Shown here piece after piece: positions 34,641 through 43,159 of a DNA stretch of 49,817 nucleotides. The notes beneath the pieces are model-generated. The model saw only the letters and a program-made list of their open reading frames with translations, was not told where the DNA came from and ran no database searches. Source of the stretch: Thermoplasmata archaeon (GTDB taxonomy: Archaea; Thermoplasmatota; Thermoplasmata; Thermoplasmatales; Thermoplasmataceae); contig JAKAAT010000004.1 of the NCBI GenBank assembly GCA_021802205.1, forward strand, positions 1 to 49,817, read 5' to 3'. How positions within the stretch are numbered: position 1 is the first letter of the stretch; each line of letters opens with the position of its first letter. The position numbers and the translations under genes are program-made.

Positions 34641-35078
34641 TATGTAAGGCTATACTCTTCTGTTTATAAACGTTTTGCCAAAATCTGTGCGTATGTTATA
34701 TCGAATTGAGTTCCTTGTATAATGATTTTAACCTAAACTTCATTATGGCAATGATCAGGAAATACTTTTATAATTGATGTTGGATAGTGATTCTTAAACA
34801 AAAATATTTCCATTTCATGAGACATTTATCATCGACCTCCTATAATAATTATGCTTTCTCCTTCTGTAGCCATCCTTTAAATTCTTTAAGAATGCTCTGT
34901 ATTTTTCCCTGAAGCTGCTGTCATTGTTCCATTTGTCTAAGAACTGCATTGGTGAATAGTAATCTAATGTAGAATGGGGCCTTATATTGTTATAATCATA
35001 AAATGCATTCTCTATTATTTCCTTACCTTCATTGAAATTATTGATTTCATTGATCCAGATATAATCTGTCTTTATTGA

Positions 35079-36605
35079 CAGACTCTCCGCATGTGTCAAT
35101 AGCAGATGGTGAAATATAGCCCTTTAACATGAAAACATCCTTTTCTTCTATTCATTTGTCTCATGAATTGCCATTACTGTAGTGCTATAAATGACAATAA
35201 TCTGTATATTTCGCAGGATTATCAGGAGAAACATACTTCAACTGCATAGCTGAAGCTAATCATATGTATTGAGTGCCCCTAATTTATTGCTTCTCTTTAC
35301 TTATTTCTCATCCATTGTCATTCATAACCATATTGCACCTCCTGCCCATGGATATAATAAAGTCCATGAGTGTGATCCATCCATAGTTTGCCATTCTTCT
35401 AATAAGATTAAAAAGGATCCACATATTGTACAGCAGCACTGAAAGGAAGAAGAGGAAATACCTTACACCCATGTCAGGGGAATGGGTTTTACCCTTGACA
35501 TCCTTCTTTTCCAGGTAGCCATTCTCTATACCCCATCTCTCCCTGTAGGTTTCAGCTATATCCCTTGCATTAACTTCATCTACATTTATACTGGTATAAA
35601 AGGAGAAATCATGCCTCTTCCTGTCAGGATAATATATTATATGCACAAAGTTGGTTTCTACTGATTCTTTCCCTGATGATATTCTATCATTGATTACAAG
35701 GAATTGAATGCCATTATAATACTTCATTTCCATTTTCTTATATTTTAAAACCTTTTTATTATCCTTTGCCGGTATTATGTATTTCATATTGAGTGATTCC
35801 ACTGTTCTTATTACACCTGCATCTAAGTACCCACGATCCATCAGTAAAATATTTATTTTTATTCCCAGAGACATTGCATGCCTGATAAGATAATCAACCT
35901 CATTTGCATTGTCAATTCCATCAAGCTGTTCCTTCTTCATTATGGATAATGTTAATCTCTCACCATTCTTTACAGATTCCAGTGTTGCAAACCTGTATGC
36001 TTTATCAGTTCCACGAAACTTATGGAATGGTGCATTGATAAGGTACCTGCTGTCCATTCCATAGTATGGCTCATCATGATCATCCATTGCAGCATTCACA
36101 GGATTGGAGAATGCATTATTTGCTATGGCTATTGTAACAGTTTCATCTATTAACATGCTGATATATTCAATCCCATAATTAACAGTATGCCTCTTCAGAT
36201 TCTCAGAACCACTGCGTCTATGCGACCCTGATTCTGATGCAATATTATTAATCCTCCTGAATACTGTATCAGCAGATGGAATATGATTGTAAGCATGGTT
36301 CCTGGCATAGGTTTCAATATATTCCTTTGAGGATATTGCATTTCTAATTACATTGATGATACTTCCAGATGAGTACCTGGACTGTGGCTTAATCCTATCA
36401 GAGAATATGCCCTTAAGAGAGGAAGAGAAAAACTTTTTAACTGTCTTAACATTATTAAGTTGGGCGATTGTTTTGTTTTTGTTCATAAATTACAATCAAT
36501 TCCCCTTATTTTAACATTGGCTGACATGATATTGCTGTTATTTCTCATTGCTACATGATTTGGCAATTATAGTTATGAGTCTTAGTCAGACATGCGGAGA
36601 GTCTG
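35079..36605 (-). mobile_element. IS4/ISH3-like insertion sequence, complete
   Basis: 1527 bases bounded by CAGACTCTCCGCATGT at 35079 and its inverted copy ending at 36605, flanked by a 6-base duplication TATTGA (35073-35078 and 36606-36611). The intact orfB sequence in copy A confirms the duplication exactly. Confidence 0.93.
35308..36486 (-). CDS. IS4/ISH3-like DDE transposase
   Basis: 392 residues. The N-terminal region (VKKFFSSSLKGIFSDR, SADTVFRRINNIAS) is followed by the DDE core: MLIDETVTIAIANNAF (first Asp), INILLMDRGYLDAGVI (second Asp) and YRERWGIENGYLEKKDVKGK, a Y-(2)-R-(3)-E-(6)-K type signature of IS4-related transposases. The C-terminus is hydrophobic (YFLFFLSVLLYNMWILFNL). Full length and apparently intact. 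It probably belongs to the archaeal ISH3 branch, which I infer rather than prove. Confidence 0.88.
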   Translation of the reverse strand: MNKNKTIAQLNNVKTVKKFFSSSLKGIFSDRIKPQSRYSSGSIINVIRNAISSKEYIETYARNHAYNHIPSADTVFRRINNIASESGSHRRSGSENLKRHTVNYGIEYISMLIDETVTIAIANNAFSNPVNAAMDDHDEPYYGMDSRYLINAPFHKFRGTDKAYRFATLESVKNGERLTLSIMKKEQLDGIDNANEVDYLIRHAMSLGIKINILLMDRGYLDAGVIRTVESLNMKYIIPAKDNKKVLKYKKMEMKYYNGIQFLVINDRISSGKESVETNFVHIIYYPDRKRHDFSFYTSINVDEVNARDIAETYRERWGIENGYLEKKDVKGKTHSPDMGVRYFLFFLSVLLYNMWILFNLIRRMANYGWITLMDFIISMGRRCNMVMNDNG

Positions 36606-36852
36606 TATTGAATTGTGGAATGATTCAATATCTCCATCCTCCTCAGGTGTTTCCCTTTCTATGTATTCATGGTTAATTCCCATTGTTTTCAAATAATTAT
36701 TGAACTCCTTAGAGATATACTGGGAGCCATTGTCTGTTCTCAATGTAATATTATCAGGCACTTTTCCGTTGAACTTCCTTATACTGGAATCCTCCATGGC
36801 ATTGATAGGATCCTTAGCAGTGTGGTATGTCCCATTATATTCATACACATCA

Positions 36853-37047
36853 TTCCCTGAGGAACATCAAAGAAAGCTACATACAAACAATGTAACAGAG
36901 AGATTCAATAGTGAATTAAAGAGAAGGACAAAGAAGATAGGTGCATTTCCTGATAGTGATTCACTGCTAAGGCTTGTTGTTTCAATAGCAATGGACATCA
37001 ATGAGGAATGGCTGCTAAGGAAATACATAAATATGGAGGTTGATTAA
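36853..37047 (+). pseudogene. C-terminal fragment of an IS256-type transposase
   Basis: About 64 residues: EEHQRKLHTNNVTERFNSEL, KRRTKKIGAFPDSDSLLRL and VVSIAMDINEEW. NVTERFNSELKRRTK carries the catalytic Glu region of IS256 transposases. The N-terminal two thirds are gone. Confidence 0.85.
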
Positions 37048-37093
37048 GGATAATGGAAGAGGGCCATTTGAATTTACAGTAAACATATTACAC
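36853..37093 (+). mobile_element. 3' end of an IS256-type element
   Basis: Holds the transposase end and the right terminal repeat TTTACAGTAAACATATTACAC closing at 37093. The terminus resembles that at 11640 more than that of the complete IS256, so it is from a second IS256-type element. Confidence 0.78.
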
Positions 37094-37255
37094 TATCAAT
37101 GTGTCAATATTCTTATCAATAAAATTTTTTATTACTATTATTTCATAATATTCTTTGTTTAGTGTTTGATTTAAAGCAGATTTTATAGCTTCTATTATAT
37201 ATTCCTTTCTTTTATATGCTACAATTATTACAGTAATTAAGGGTGTTTCTTGCAT
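37094..37255 (-). pseudogene. N-terminal fragment of a GT2 glycosyltransferase
   Basis: Minus-strand ATG at 37255 opens MQETPLITVIIVAYKRKEYI, then IEAIKSALNQTLNKEYYE and IIVIKN, the typical start of a GT2 enzyme. After about 52 codons it runs into the right tip of the IS256 fragment and stops at 37088. The missing part is not elsewhere in the window. It shows that a further glycosyltransferase gene once stood here. Confidence 0.8.
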
Positions 37256-37440
37256 TTAATAGCAATTTCATTGCCGTATTTAATTTTATACTTTGAATCC
37301 AGTAAATTACATAATTCGATATTATTATTTATAAACCCCACCTAATTTATTATATTCATTATAAAAATAAACCTTTAACATCATTTCCAGTATTATATTT
37401 TCAGGCCTTGCCATTCTTATTGCATCACCAAAAATCGCAT
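37256..37440 (-). pseudogene. Probable debris of another glycan gene
   Basis: On the minus strand, open frames encode MARPENIILEMMLKVYFY, NEYNKLGGVYK and, overlapping the start of the GT2 fragment, NNNIELCNLLDSKYKIKYG. They look like real protein ends but are too short to name. Part of this DNA is repeated at 38029-38068. Confidence 0.35.
37341..37380. repeat. 40-base direct repeat, left copy
   Basis: CCTAATTTATTATATTCATT and the next 20 bases recur at 38029-38068 with one mismatch. The pair brackets the integrase-type fragment at 37536-37991. Confidence 0.85.
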
Positions 37441-37535
37441 TATCCTAGAAAAGTATATTTTAACATCCCTTCTCAATCCATGATTGTTCTTAATTTTCCA
37501 AAGCTCTTGATTTAATATGTGTATAAATATTGTAA

Positions 37536-37991
37536 TATGAGTATAATAAAAATGAGAAATTAATAATTATAGAGGATGATGCTTCTATGTTCATAGTAGG
37601 TTTAGGAACATATAAAGAGGAAACAATTGATAATATAATAAACAATACATTAATGCATGCAATAGAATTATATGGTAAGCCTAAAGAGATAATAACAGAC
37701 CATGGTACTCAATTCTTCTCAAATGGTAAGAATGGAATTATGGGTGATAGGAATAAATTTCAACAATATTTAGATAATAATAATATTAAACATATATTGG
37801 CAAGAATAAACCATCCTGAAACCAATGGCAAACTGGAGAGATTAAATTATACAATAAAGAGGTTAAGGCCATATTTTACAACATGGGAGGAAGTAGTATA
37901 CCATTACAATTATGAGAGAATGCATGATTCACTGTCAGATGGTGATAATATTGTCACACCTGCAATGGCATATAAAAATAAGAGGGGGTAA
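37536..37991 (+). pseudogene. C-terminal part of an integrase-core (IS481-like) transposase
   Basis: About 150 residues in an open frame starting after a stop at 37533. LIIIEDDASMFIVGLG is the usual strand with the first Asp, IITDHGTQFFS the second Asp, and HPETNGKLERLNYTIKR the Glu, ending YNYERMHDSLSDGD, as in archaeal IS481-like rve transposases. The helix-turn-helix N-terminal part is missing. The ATG at 37587 is internal. Confidence 0.82.
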
Positions 37992-38028
37992 AATGAAAAT
38001 ATATAAGTTTATAAAGTATATAAAGCTC

Positions 38029-38068
38029 CCTAATTTATTATATTCATTATAAAAATAAACATTTAACA
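38029..38068. repeat. 40-base direct repeat, right copy
   Basis: Matches 37341-37380 with one difference. The segment between 38069 and 38278 holds no gene; TTATTAAAC at 38248-38256 may be the TATA box of rfbA. Confidence 0.85.
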
Positions 38069-38278
38069 CTATTGATTCAAAAATTAAACTATTATGGATT
38101 CCACAATATTAGAATATACAAGCATAAGAACTTACATTTTGATCTTGTAAATCACGGTACTATTGAGGCTGAAAAATAGGTATATTAATGGTAATTTTTT
38201 GATAAACAATTTTAATATACCAATAACTAAAACAACTATTAAGAAAAATTATTAAACTCTAAAAATATCACATATTAA

Positions 38279-39319
38279 ATGAAGGCGTTAATTTTGCATG
38301 GCGGTTCGGGCACTAGGTTAAGACCGTTAACATATACCGGGTCAAAGCAGCTAATTAAAATTGCCGGAAAACCAATATCGCAGTACGGAATAGAGGATTT
38401 AAGAAATAATGGAATTACAGACATTGCAATAATATTGGGCGATAATTCACCAATGGATGTTATAAATTATTATGGTAATGGTTCAAAATTCAATGTCAAT
38501 ATAACTTATATATACCAGGGAGAACCAAAAGGTCTTGCAGATGCCATATATAAGGCAAAGGACTTTATAGAAAATGATGATTTTATAGTATATTTGGGCG
38601 ATAATATAGTTTTAAATGGAATTGAAGACATGTTAAATTTTAATGGTTATGCATCTATTTTACTTGCAAGGGTTGACAATCCAAACAGATTTGGCGTGGC
38701 ATTGATAGATAACAATAAAATAATTAAATTGATAGAAAAACCAAAAGAATTTATTTCTGATCTGGCCTTGGTGGGTGTTTATGCATTTACTCCTGAAATA
38801 TTTAATTACATAGAAAAATTAAGGCCTTCCAATAGGGGGGAGCTTGAAATAACAGAGGCGTTACAGAATTTGATAGATGATAATAAAACAGTGAATTTTT
38901 CAATTATAAATGACTGGTGGAAGGATAATGGAACTCCGGATGATCTATTGGAGGCAAATATAAAACTTCTGGACAAATTTACCCCAGAATATAATAATAT
39001 AAATAAATGCATTCATGGACGTGTAAACATACCTGAAACATCTGAAATTGTTAATTCACAAATCTATGGTCCAAGCCATATAGGCAATAATGTTACCATA
39101 AAAAATTCATACATAGGCCCTTATACATCAATAGGTGATAATTGCATTATAGAGGATTCAGAAATATCAAACAGCATAATTTTTGATAATACGATGATAA
39201 GAGAAACAAAATTGATAGAATCAATAATAGGCGAGGATACAAAAATTAAAAAAACAGATAATAAACCAAAAAACTCAAAATTTGTTATTGGGAAGGGATC
39301 AATCATCTCACTGGAGTGA
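38279..39319 (+). CDS. rfbA: Glucose-1-phosphate thymidylyltransferase (long, LbH-tailed form)
   Basis: 346 residues. Makes dTDP-glucose from dTTP and glucose-1-phosphate, the first step of dTDP-rhamnose synthesis. The nucleotidyltransferase signature is LILHGGSGTRLRPLTYTGSK at residues 4-23, with IVYLGDNIV (metal Asp) near 103, IEKPKEFISDLALVGVYAF near 160 and WWKDNGTPDDLLEAN near 222. From about residue 245 a left-handed beta-helix tail begins (IHGRVNIPETSEIVNSQIYG), as in archaeal RfbA forms. The unusual LHGGSGT replaces the common LAGGxGT, so position 5 is His. It leads the rfbA-rfbD-rfbB operon. Confidence 0.93.
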   Translation: MKALILHGGSGTRLRPLTYTGSKQLIKIAGKPISQYGIEDLRNNGITDIAIILGDNSPMDVINYYGNGSKFNVNITYIYQGEPKGLADAIYKAKDFIENDDFIVYLGDNIVLNGIEDMLNFNGYASILLARVDNPNRFGVALIDNNKIIKLIEKPKEFISDLALVGVYAFTPEIFNYIEKLRPSNRGELEITEALQNLIDDNKTVNFSIINDWWKDNGTPDDLLEANIKLLDKFTPEYNNINKCIHGRVNIPETSEIVNSQIYGPSHIGNNVTIKNSYIGPYTSIGDNCIIEDSEISNSIIFDNTMIRETKLIESIIGEDTKIKKTDNKPKNSKFVIGKGSIISLE

Positions 39320-39323
39320 TAAA

Positions 39324-40133
39324 ATGAAAAAAATATTGATATTTGGATCATTCGGCCAGCTTGGCTCGCAATTAATAAATTTGTTAAAGGATGAATATGA
39401 GTTAATTAAAATAAATCATGCTGACCTGGATTTTAACAAATTTTATTTAATAGAGGATAAAATATTAAAAATTAATCCGGATATCATAATAAACTGTGCG
39501 GCATTGACAGATGTTGATAGATGTGAAACCTATAAGGAGGAGGCATATAATGTAAATGCCGAGGCAGTAAAGCACATAATAAGGCCGTTAAAATTAACAA
39601 ATTCATATTTTATAAATATTTCAACGGATTATGTTTTCAATGGCATAAAAGGAAATTACAGTGAAAACGATACCCCTGATCCGGTTAATTATTATGGCCT
39701 AACAAAGCTTTTGGGTGATGTATATTCAAATTCATATGATAACTCATTAATAATAAGGACATCTGGAATTTTCCTTAATAAGGGATTTCCAGTATTTGTT
39801 TACAAAAATTTGGTTCAAAACAAAAAGGTAACGGCAATTCCCGGATATTATTCGCCCATATCAGCATATAATCTGGCACTGGCAATTAAATATATAATTC
39901 CATTGAACAGAACAGGAATATTAAACATAGCAGGAAATAAAATATCAAGATACGATCTGGCAATTAAAGTTTCAGAATTATATAATTTGAATAAAAACAT
40001 AGAGGAAAATAATATTGAATTAACGGCAAAAAGGCCGTTTGACTCATCATTAAATATAGATAGGGCAAAAAAATTGATAGATTTCAATTTTTATGATATA
40101 AATGAAAATCTAAAGCATATGGTGATGAAATGA
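39324..40133 (+). CDS. rfbD: dTDP-4-dehydrorhamnose reductase
   Basis: 269 residues from the ATG at 39324, four bases after the rfbA stop. Reduces dTDP-4-keto-L-rhamnose to dTDP-L-rhamnose. MKKILIFGSFGQLGSQL is the nucleotide-binding start, which fixes this start over the in-frame one at 39282; INCAALTDVDRCE, NISTDYVFNG and the catalytic Tyr-x3-Lys in YYGLTKLLGD follow. The end is typical of RmlD (RPFDSSLNIDRAKKLI). It overlaps rfbB by four bases (ATGA), indicating coupled translation. Confidence 0.93.
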   Translation: MKKILIFGSFGQLGSQLINLLKDEYELIKINHADLDFNKFYLIEDKILKINPDIIINCAALTDVDRCETYKEEAYNVNAEAVKHIIRPLKLTNSYFINISTDYVFNGIKGNYSENDTPDPVNYYGLTKLLGDVYSNSYDNSLIIRTSGIFLNKGFPVFVYKNLVQNKKVTAIPGYYSPISAYNLALAIKYIIPLNRTGILNIAGNKISRYDLAIKVSELYNLNKNIEENNIELTAKRPFDSSLNIDRAKKLIDFNFYDINENLKHMVMK

Positions 40134-41065
40134 TATTTGTAATAGGAGGCGCAGGCTTTATAGGCTCATCATTTGTTAGAAAGATAGAAAATCCGGTGAT
40201 ATATGATAAATTAACATATGCCGGCAGAATGGAAAATATAAATGATGTAAAACATATTTTCATAAAAGGTGATGTTTCATCCCCTGAATTGGAGGAATCA
40301 ATAAAAAAATACAGGCCTGAAATAGTTGTTAATTTTGCTGCAGAATCGCATGTGGATAGATCAATAAACAATCCATATAATTTTATAAATACAAATATTA
40401 ACGGGCCTGTAAACATTCTTGAAAATCAGAGAAAATACGATTTTAAATACGTACATATATCAACAGACGAGGTCTACGGCGAGGACATGGCAGATGAAAA
40501 TGCATGCCTTGATCCATCATCACCGTATTCATCATCAAAGGCGTCAGCTGATTTGTTTATAAAAAGCTACATAAGGACATACGATGTAAATACATTAATT
40601 ATAAGGCCCTCCAATGCATATGGTGTAAGGCAGTATCCTGAAAAGCTGATACCAAAGGCGATTATAAGGTCAATATTAAAAATGGAGGTTCCTGTCTATG
40701 GGACTGGCAATCAGGTAAGGAACTGGATTTACGTTGATGATCTTGTTAATGTAATTAAGGATTTAATGATAAACGGCAAAAAGGGCGAGGTATATAACAT
40801 AGCCGGAAATAATATGAAAACCAATATGGAAATATTGGAAATGATAGGAAAATACATTGATGTTAAAATCAAGTATGTCCATGACAGGCCTGGCCATGAC
40901 CGTGTTTATAATATGTACAACACAAAATTGAATTACAATATTACACCAATGGAAGATGGCATAAAAAACACCGTTGAATGGTATAAAAATAATAGATGGT
41001 GGTGGGAGCCACTGATTAATGATAGATATTTTAGCGATGATGAACCATGGCATATAAAGATTTAA
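40130..41065 (+). CDS. rfbB: dTDP-glucose 4,6-dehydratase
   Basis: 311 residues. Converts dTDP-glucose to dTDP-4-keto-6-deoxyglucose. IFVIGGAGFIGSSFV binds NAD; FAAESHVDRSI, STDEVYGED (catalytic Asp-Glu) and YSSSKASADLF (Tyr-x3-Lys) are the family marks; RPGHDRVYNMYNTKLN and TVEWYKNNRWWWEPL close the protein. Slightly short for the family (usually about 320-350). Starts inside the rfbD stop. Its last four bases overlap the end of convergent rfbC. A decayed second copy of its 3' end is at 43526-43822. Confidence 0.94.
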   Translation: MIFVIGGAGFIGSSFVRKIENPVIYDKLTYAGRMENINDVKHIFIKGDVSSPELEESIKKYRPEIVVNFAAESHVDRSINNPYNFINTNINGPVNILENQRKYDFKYVHISTDEVYGEDMADENACLDPSSPYSSSKASADLFIKSYIRTYDVNTLIIRPSNAYGVRQYPEKLIPKAIIRSILKMEVPVYGTGNQVRNWIYVDDLVNVIKDLMINGKKGEVYNIAGNNMKTNMEILEMIGKYIDVKIKYVHDRPGHDRVYNMYNTKLNYNITPMEDGIKNTVEWYKNNRWWWEPLINDRYFSDDEPWHIKI

Positions 41066-41604
41066 AATATTTTTGTATCAATGAGCTTTTTCCAGTGTTT
41101 ATCCTTATCAGATAATTCAGGCTCATTGGCAGGCCATTTAATGTTTATTTCTGGATCATTCCATATTATGCCTGAATCAGAATCCTTATTGTATTCATTT
41201 GTTGTTTTGTAATAAACTAAAGAATCTTCAAGTGCATAAAAGCCATGGGCATAATTTGGTGGTATAAACAGCATGTTGTTTTTAGCCGATGATAATTCCC
41301 TCATTACATATTTTTTATAATATAATGAATTGCAATCTATGTTGACTGCAACGTCAAGGATTCTTCCGGAAATAACGCTGACAAGCTTGCCCTGTCCATA
41401 TGGTTTGTTCTGGAAGTGCAATCCCCTAAGGACATTTTTTCTGGAAAATGATAAATTGTCCTGAATGAAATCATATTTGATTCCGTTGTTGTAAAAATCA
41501 CTTTTTTTGTATTTTTCCAGAAAATATCCCCTTTCATCATTGAATATTTTTGGCTCTATATAAATTACCTCCGGTATTTCAGTTTTAATGAAATTAAATG
41601 GCAT
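41062..41604 (-). CDS. rfbC: dTDP-4-dehydrorhamnose 3,5-epimerase
   Basis: 180 residues of cupin fold. Family marks are IFNDERGYFLEKYKKSDF, VLRGLHFQNKPYGQGKLV (catalytic His region), VISGRILDVAVNID and FIPPNYAHGFYALEDSLVY. It completes the dTDP-rhamnose set but is transcribed against the other three genes, with a four-base overlap at the 3' ends. TATTTATTA at 41619-41627 is a likely TATA box about 20 bases from the start. The DUF2080-type IS begins only 43 bases upstream of the start, just beyond this box, and may affect its expression. Confidence 0.94.
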   Translation of the reverse strand: MPFNFIKTEIPEVIYIEPKIFNDERGYFLEKYKKSDFYNNGIKYDFIQDNLSFSRKNVLRGLHFQNKPYGQGKLVSVISGRILDVAVNIDCNSLYYKKYVMRELSSAKNNMLFIPPNYAHGFYALEDSLVYYKTTNEYNKDSDSGIIWNDPEINIKWPANEPELSDKDKHWKKLIDTKIF

Positions 41605-41618
41605 AACTGGTAATATGT

Positions 41619-41627
41619 ATTTATTAG
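41619..41627 (-). promoter_or_regulatory. Likely TATA box of rfbC
   Basis: Read on the minus strand it is TAATAAATA, about 20 bases before the rfbC ATG at 41604. Any upstream transcription-factor B element lies within a few bases of the IS edge at 41648. Confidence 0.45.
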
Positions 41628-41664
41628 ATAAATCTAATCTAATTATTGAGTGTGGGACACTATT

Positions 41665-42696
41665 CTACAATCTACCCATATTGAATAAATTATGCCATGT
41701 GCCTGTGCGGAACAGTGCACTGTATATTCTGTCATTTCTCCTCTGTGCCACATTCCATCCAAGCATCTTCTTGTCAGCTGCAAATCCCGATTCTGAATTG
41801 CTTCTCTGGTGGTATTCTTCCATGTAATGCATGGTATTTTCAACAAACTCCCTCATGGCATCCTTCCATTTCCTGGAACCATTAAGTGTTGAATTCTTCT
41901 TTGGAATTACAAATACTTTGGTATTTCCCAGGTTATCCATGTATGATGGGAATGAATAGTACCTGTCCAGCCTGATTGAATCCATTTCCACATTGATATC
42001 TTCAAGCATTTTGATTGCCCTGTCATATGCCTGCCTCTCAGATTTCATTGATGCTCCCATGGCTATGTATAATCTTGTTTCAAGGTCCATTATATTGAAT
42101 GAGTATGCAAACAGCCTCTTCTTATGCCCCTTTGTTTTACCCTTATTTTCCCTGTTTTCAGGACTCTCCTTTGCCAAATCCTTCAATCTCTGTGCGTATG
42201 ATTCATAGTTCTTCTTAACTGTAAGACCATAGCCTGTGCCATCACCTGTTGCATTTGAATTGTTTACACACTTTTTCCTCAATATCAGTATATGTATATT
42301 ATATATTGCAAGGATAACTTCATCATCAGAATACAATCTCTCAATGGTTTTGTACGATATATCTATCCCAGATATCATGGAGAATATTACAGGCATGCTG
42401 GAAAACATCCTGTTGGATTTGCCCACAAGCTGCTTGATCAATAATAGCTTTACCCTCTGTTCCAGTGATAGTGAATGTGGATGCCCTGGTTTTGGTGCTG
42501 TATGTATTGCAGATACTGCTTCTTTCACCAGTGGATCAAGTTCCCTCATTGCCGTTTTTATCCTCTCTGGGAATTCTTTCTCATAGTTTTTCCAGTTTCT
42601 TTCCTTTAATGGATGTTCCAGTGCATACTGTTTTCCAAGAATATCATTTATTTCCTCCAGTTTATAATGTATGTCATCACCGGTAACCTTTCCCAT
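41665..42696 (-). CDS. DDE-type transposase of the DUF2080-linked IS
   Basis: 343 residues. The N-terminal segment MGKVTGDDIHYKLEEINDI is followed by a region with SLEQRVKLLLIKQLVGKSNR. The likely core includes NSNATGDGTGYGLTVKKNYE (first Asp), DRAIKMLEDINVEMDSIRLD and YYSFPSYMDNLGNTKVFVIP, with a C-terminal EEYHQRSNSESGFAADKKML (Glu region) as in IS4/ISNCY-like transposases. Full length. A fragment of the same gene is at 25389-25497. The gene is divergent from the DUF2080 gene and probably leaderless. Confidence 0.82.
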   Translation of the reverse strand: MGKVTGDDIHYKLEEINDILGKQYALEHPLKERNWKNYEKEFPERIKTAMRELDPLVKEAVSAIHTAPKPGHPHSLSLEQRVKLLLIKQLVGKSNRMFSSMPVIFSMISGIDISYKTIERLYSDDEVILAIYNIHILILRKKCVNNSNATGDGTGYGLTVKKNYESYAQRLKDLAKESPENRENKGKTKGHKKRLFAYSFNIMDLETRLYIAMGASMKSERQAYDRAIKMLEDINVEMDSIRLDRYYSFPSYMDNLGNTKVFVIPKKNSTLNGSRKWKDAMREFVENTMHYMEEYHQRSNSESGFAADKKMLGWNVAQRRNDRIYSALFRTGTWHNLFNMGRL

Positions 42697-42732
42697 TAGA
42701 TAGATATATATACGATGTATATATACATTACT
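42697..42732. promoter_or_regulatory. Palindromic divergent promoter of the DUF2080-type IS
   Basis: Only 36 bases separate the two starts. TAGATATATATACGATGTA and ATATATACAT provide TATA boxes on both strands, with near two-fold symmetry around 42715. The same design is at 25498-25528. A small protein such as DUF2080 could bind here (inference). Confidence 0.6.
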
Positions 42733-42897
42733 ATGAACAATGTAAAGATTGAGGAGACAACAGAGTTCACCATAAAGGGAATCTATGGTGTAATAGAGAG
42801 GAAGGTTACAAGGTTCGGATCAGGTGCTAAGGTGGATTGTCCCAAGGAGTTCCTTGGCAGGAGAGTTTACCTAATAATAACAAGGGACGAGGAATAG
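42733..42897 (+). CDS. DUF2080 transposon-encoded protein
   Basis: 54 residues: MNNVKIEETTEFTIKGIYGV, IERKVTRFGSGAKVDCPKEF and LGRRVYLIITRDEE. The ATG at 42733, rather than an upstream in-frame one at 42715 within the TATA box, is chosen by comparison with 25529. The fold looks like a small beta-rich protein of AbrB-like type (KVTRFGSGAKVDCPKEFLGR resembles a SpoVT/AbrB strand-loop-strand), so DNA binding is possible. The stop codon lies in the right terminal repeat. Confidence 0.85.
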   Translation: MNNVKIEETTEFTIKGIYGVIERKVTRFGSGAKVDCPKEFLGRRVYLIITRDEE

Positions 42898-42973
42898 TGT
42901 CCCACACTCGATTAATAATAAACATGGATTTGCAATCAAAGCGAAATATGCCTTTATATATGTACTTTTGAGA

Positions 42974-43115
42974 CTTTCCAGCAGAAGGTATCGAAGCTAT
43001 ATCCAGCACAGGATTTATAGAAAAGTTCAGAAAAATAGGTAGGTATATTATATATAATCGAAAGTATAGCGTCCAAAAAATAATTGATTTTAATGATATG
43101 AAAATAGTTCAATAG
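42974..43115 (+). pseudogene. Possible orphan C-terminal fragment of an unknown gene
   Basis: An open frame following a stop reads PAEGIEAISSTGFIEKFRKI, GRYIIYNRKYSVQKIIDFN and ends with TAG at 43113. It has the composition of a real protein end but no start codon or recognised domain. Confidence 0.25.
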
Positions 43116-43130
43116 AAACCACATCAGCTG

Positions 43131-43159
43131 ACAAATACTTAATATATTCCCACAATATC
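43131..43159 (+). promoter_or_regulatory. Orphan copy of the zinc-ribbon gene promoter
   Basis: ACAAATACTTAATATATTCC and the next nine bases match 45432-45460 with two differences. There the same string is the promoter of the gene at 45468. Here it leads only to a five-codon frame (ATG at 43167), so the promoter may be left over from a rearrangement. The rest of 43160-43525 shows no gene. Confidence 0.5.

Larger units (their letters stand above)
34815..36848 (-). pseudogene. IS3 orfB, copy C, two pieces around a nested insertion
   Basis: Piece one (36612-36848) encodes YEYNGTYHTAKDPINAME, KFNGKVPDNITLRTDNGSQY and EEDGDIESFHNS; piece two (34815-35078) encodes IKTDYIWINEINNFNEGKE to the end. 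Removing 35079-36605 and one TATTGA rejoins them in frame. Unlike copies A and B it has no frameshift at VPDNITLRTDNG, so it shows the ancestral sequence. Confidence 0.85.
34775..36852 (-). mobile_element. IS3-type element, copy C (3' part), split by an IS4/ISH3-like element
   Basis: Right end TGATGTTGGATAGTGATTC at 34775. The orfB 3' half is present in two pieces, 34815-35078 and 36612-36852, around the nested element at 35079-36605. The 5' half of the IS3 is missing; an IS256 fragment follows. Confidence 0.87.
41648..42909. mobile_element. Complete DUF2080-type insertion sequence
   Basis: 1262 bases with perfect 18-base inverted repeats, GAGTGTGGGACACTATTC and its complement. It carries a transposase on the minus strand and a DUF2080 protein on the plus strand, transcribed from a shared 36-base promoter region. 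Similar two-gene organisation is known for ISA1214-like archaeal elements (assignment inferred). No exact target duplication is visible. Confidence 0.9.

Noticed and set aside
41636-42922. Target-site duplication around the complete DUF2080-type IS
   Set aside because: Flanks AATTATT and GATTAAT are both AT-rich but do not match exactly at any length expected for the family.
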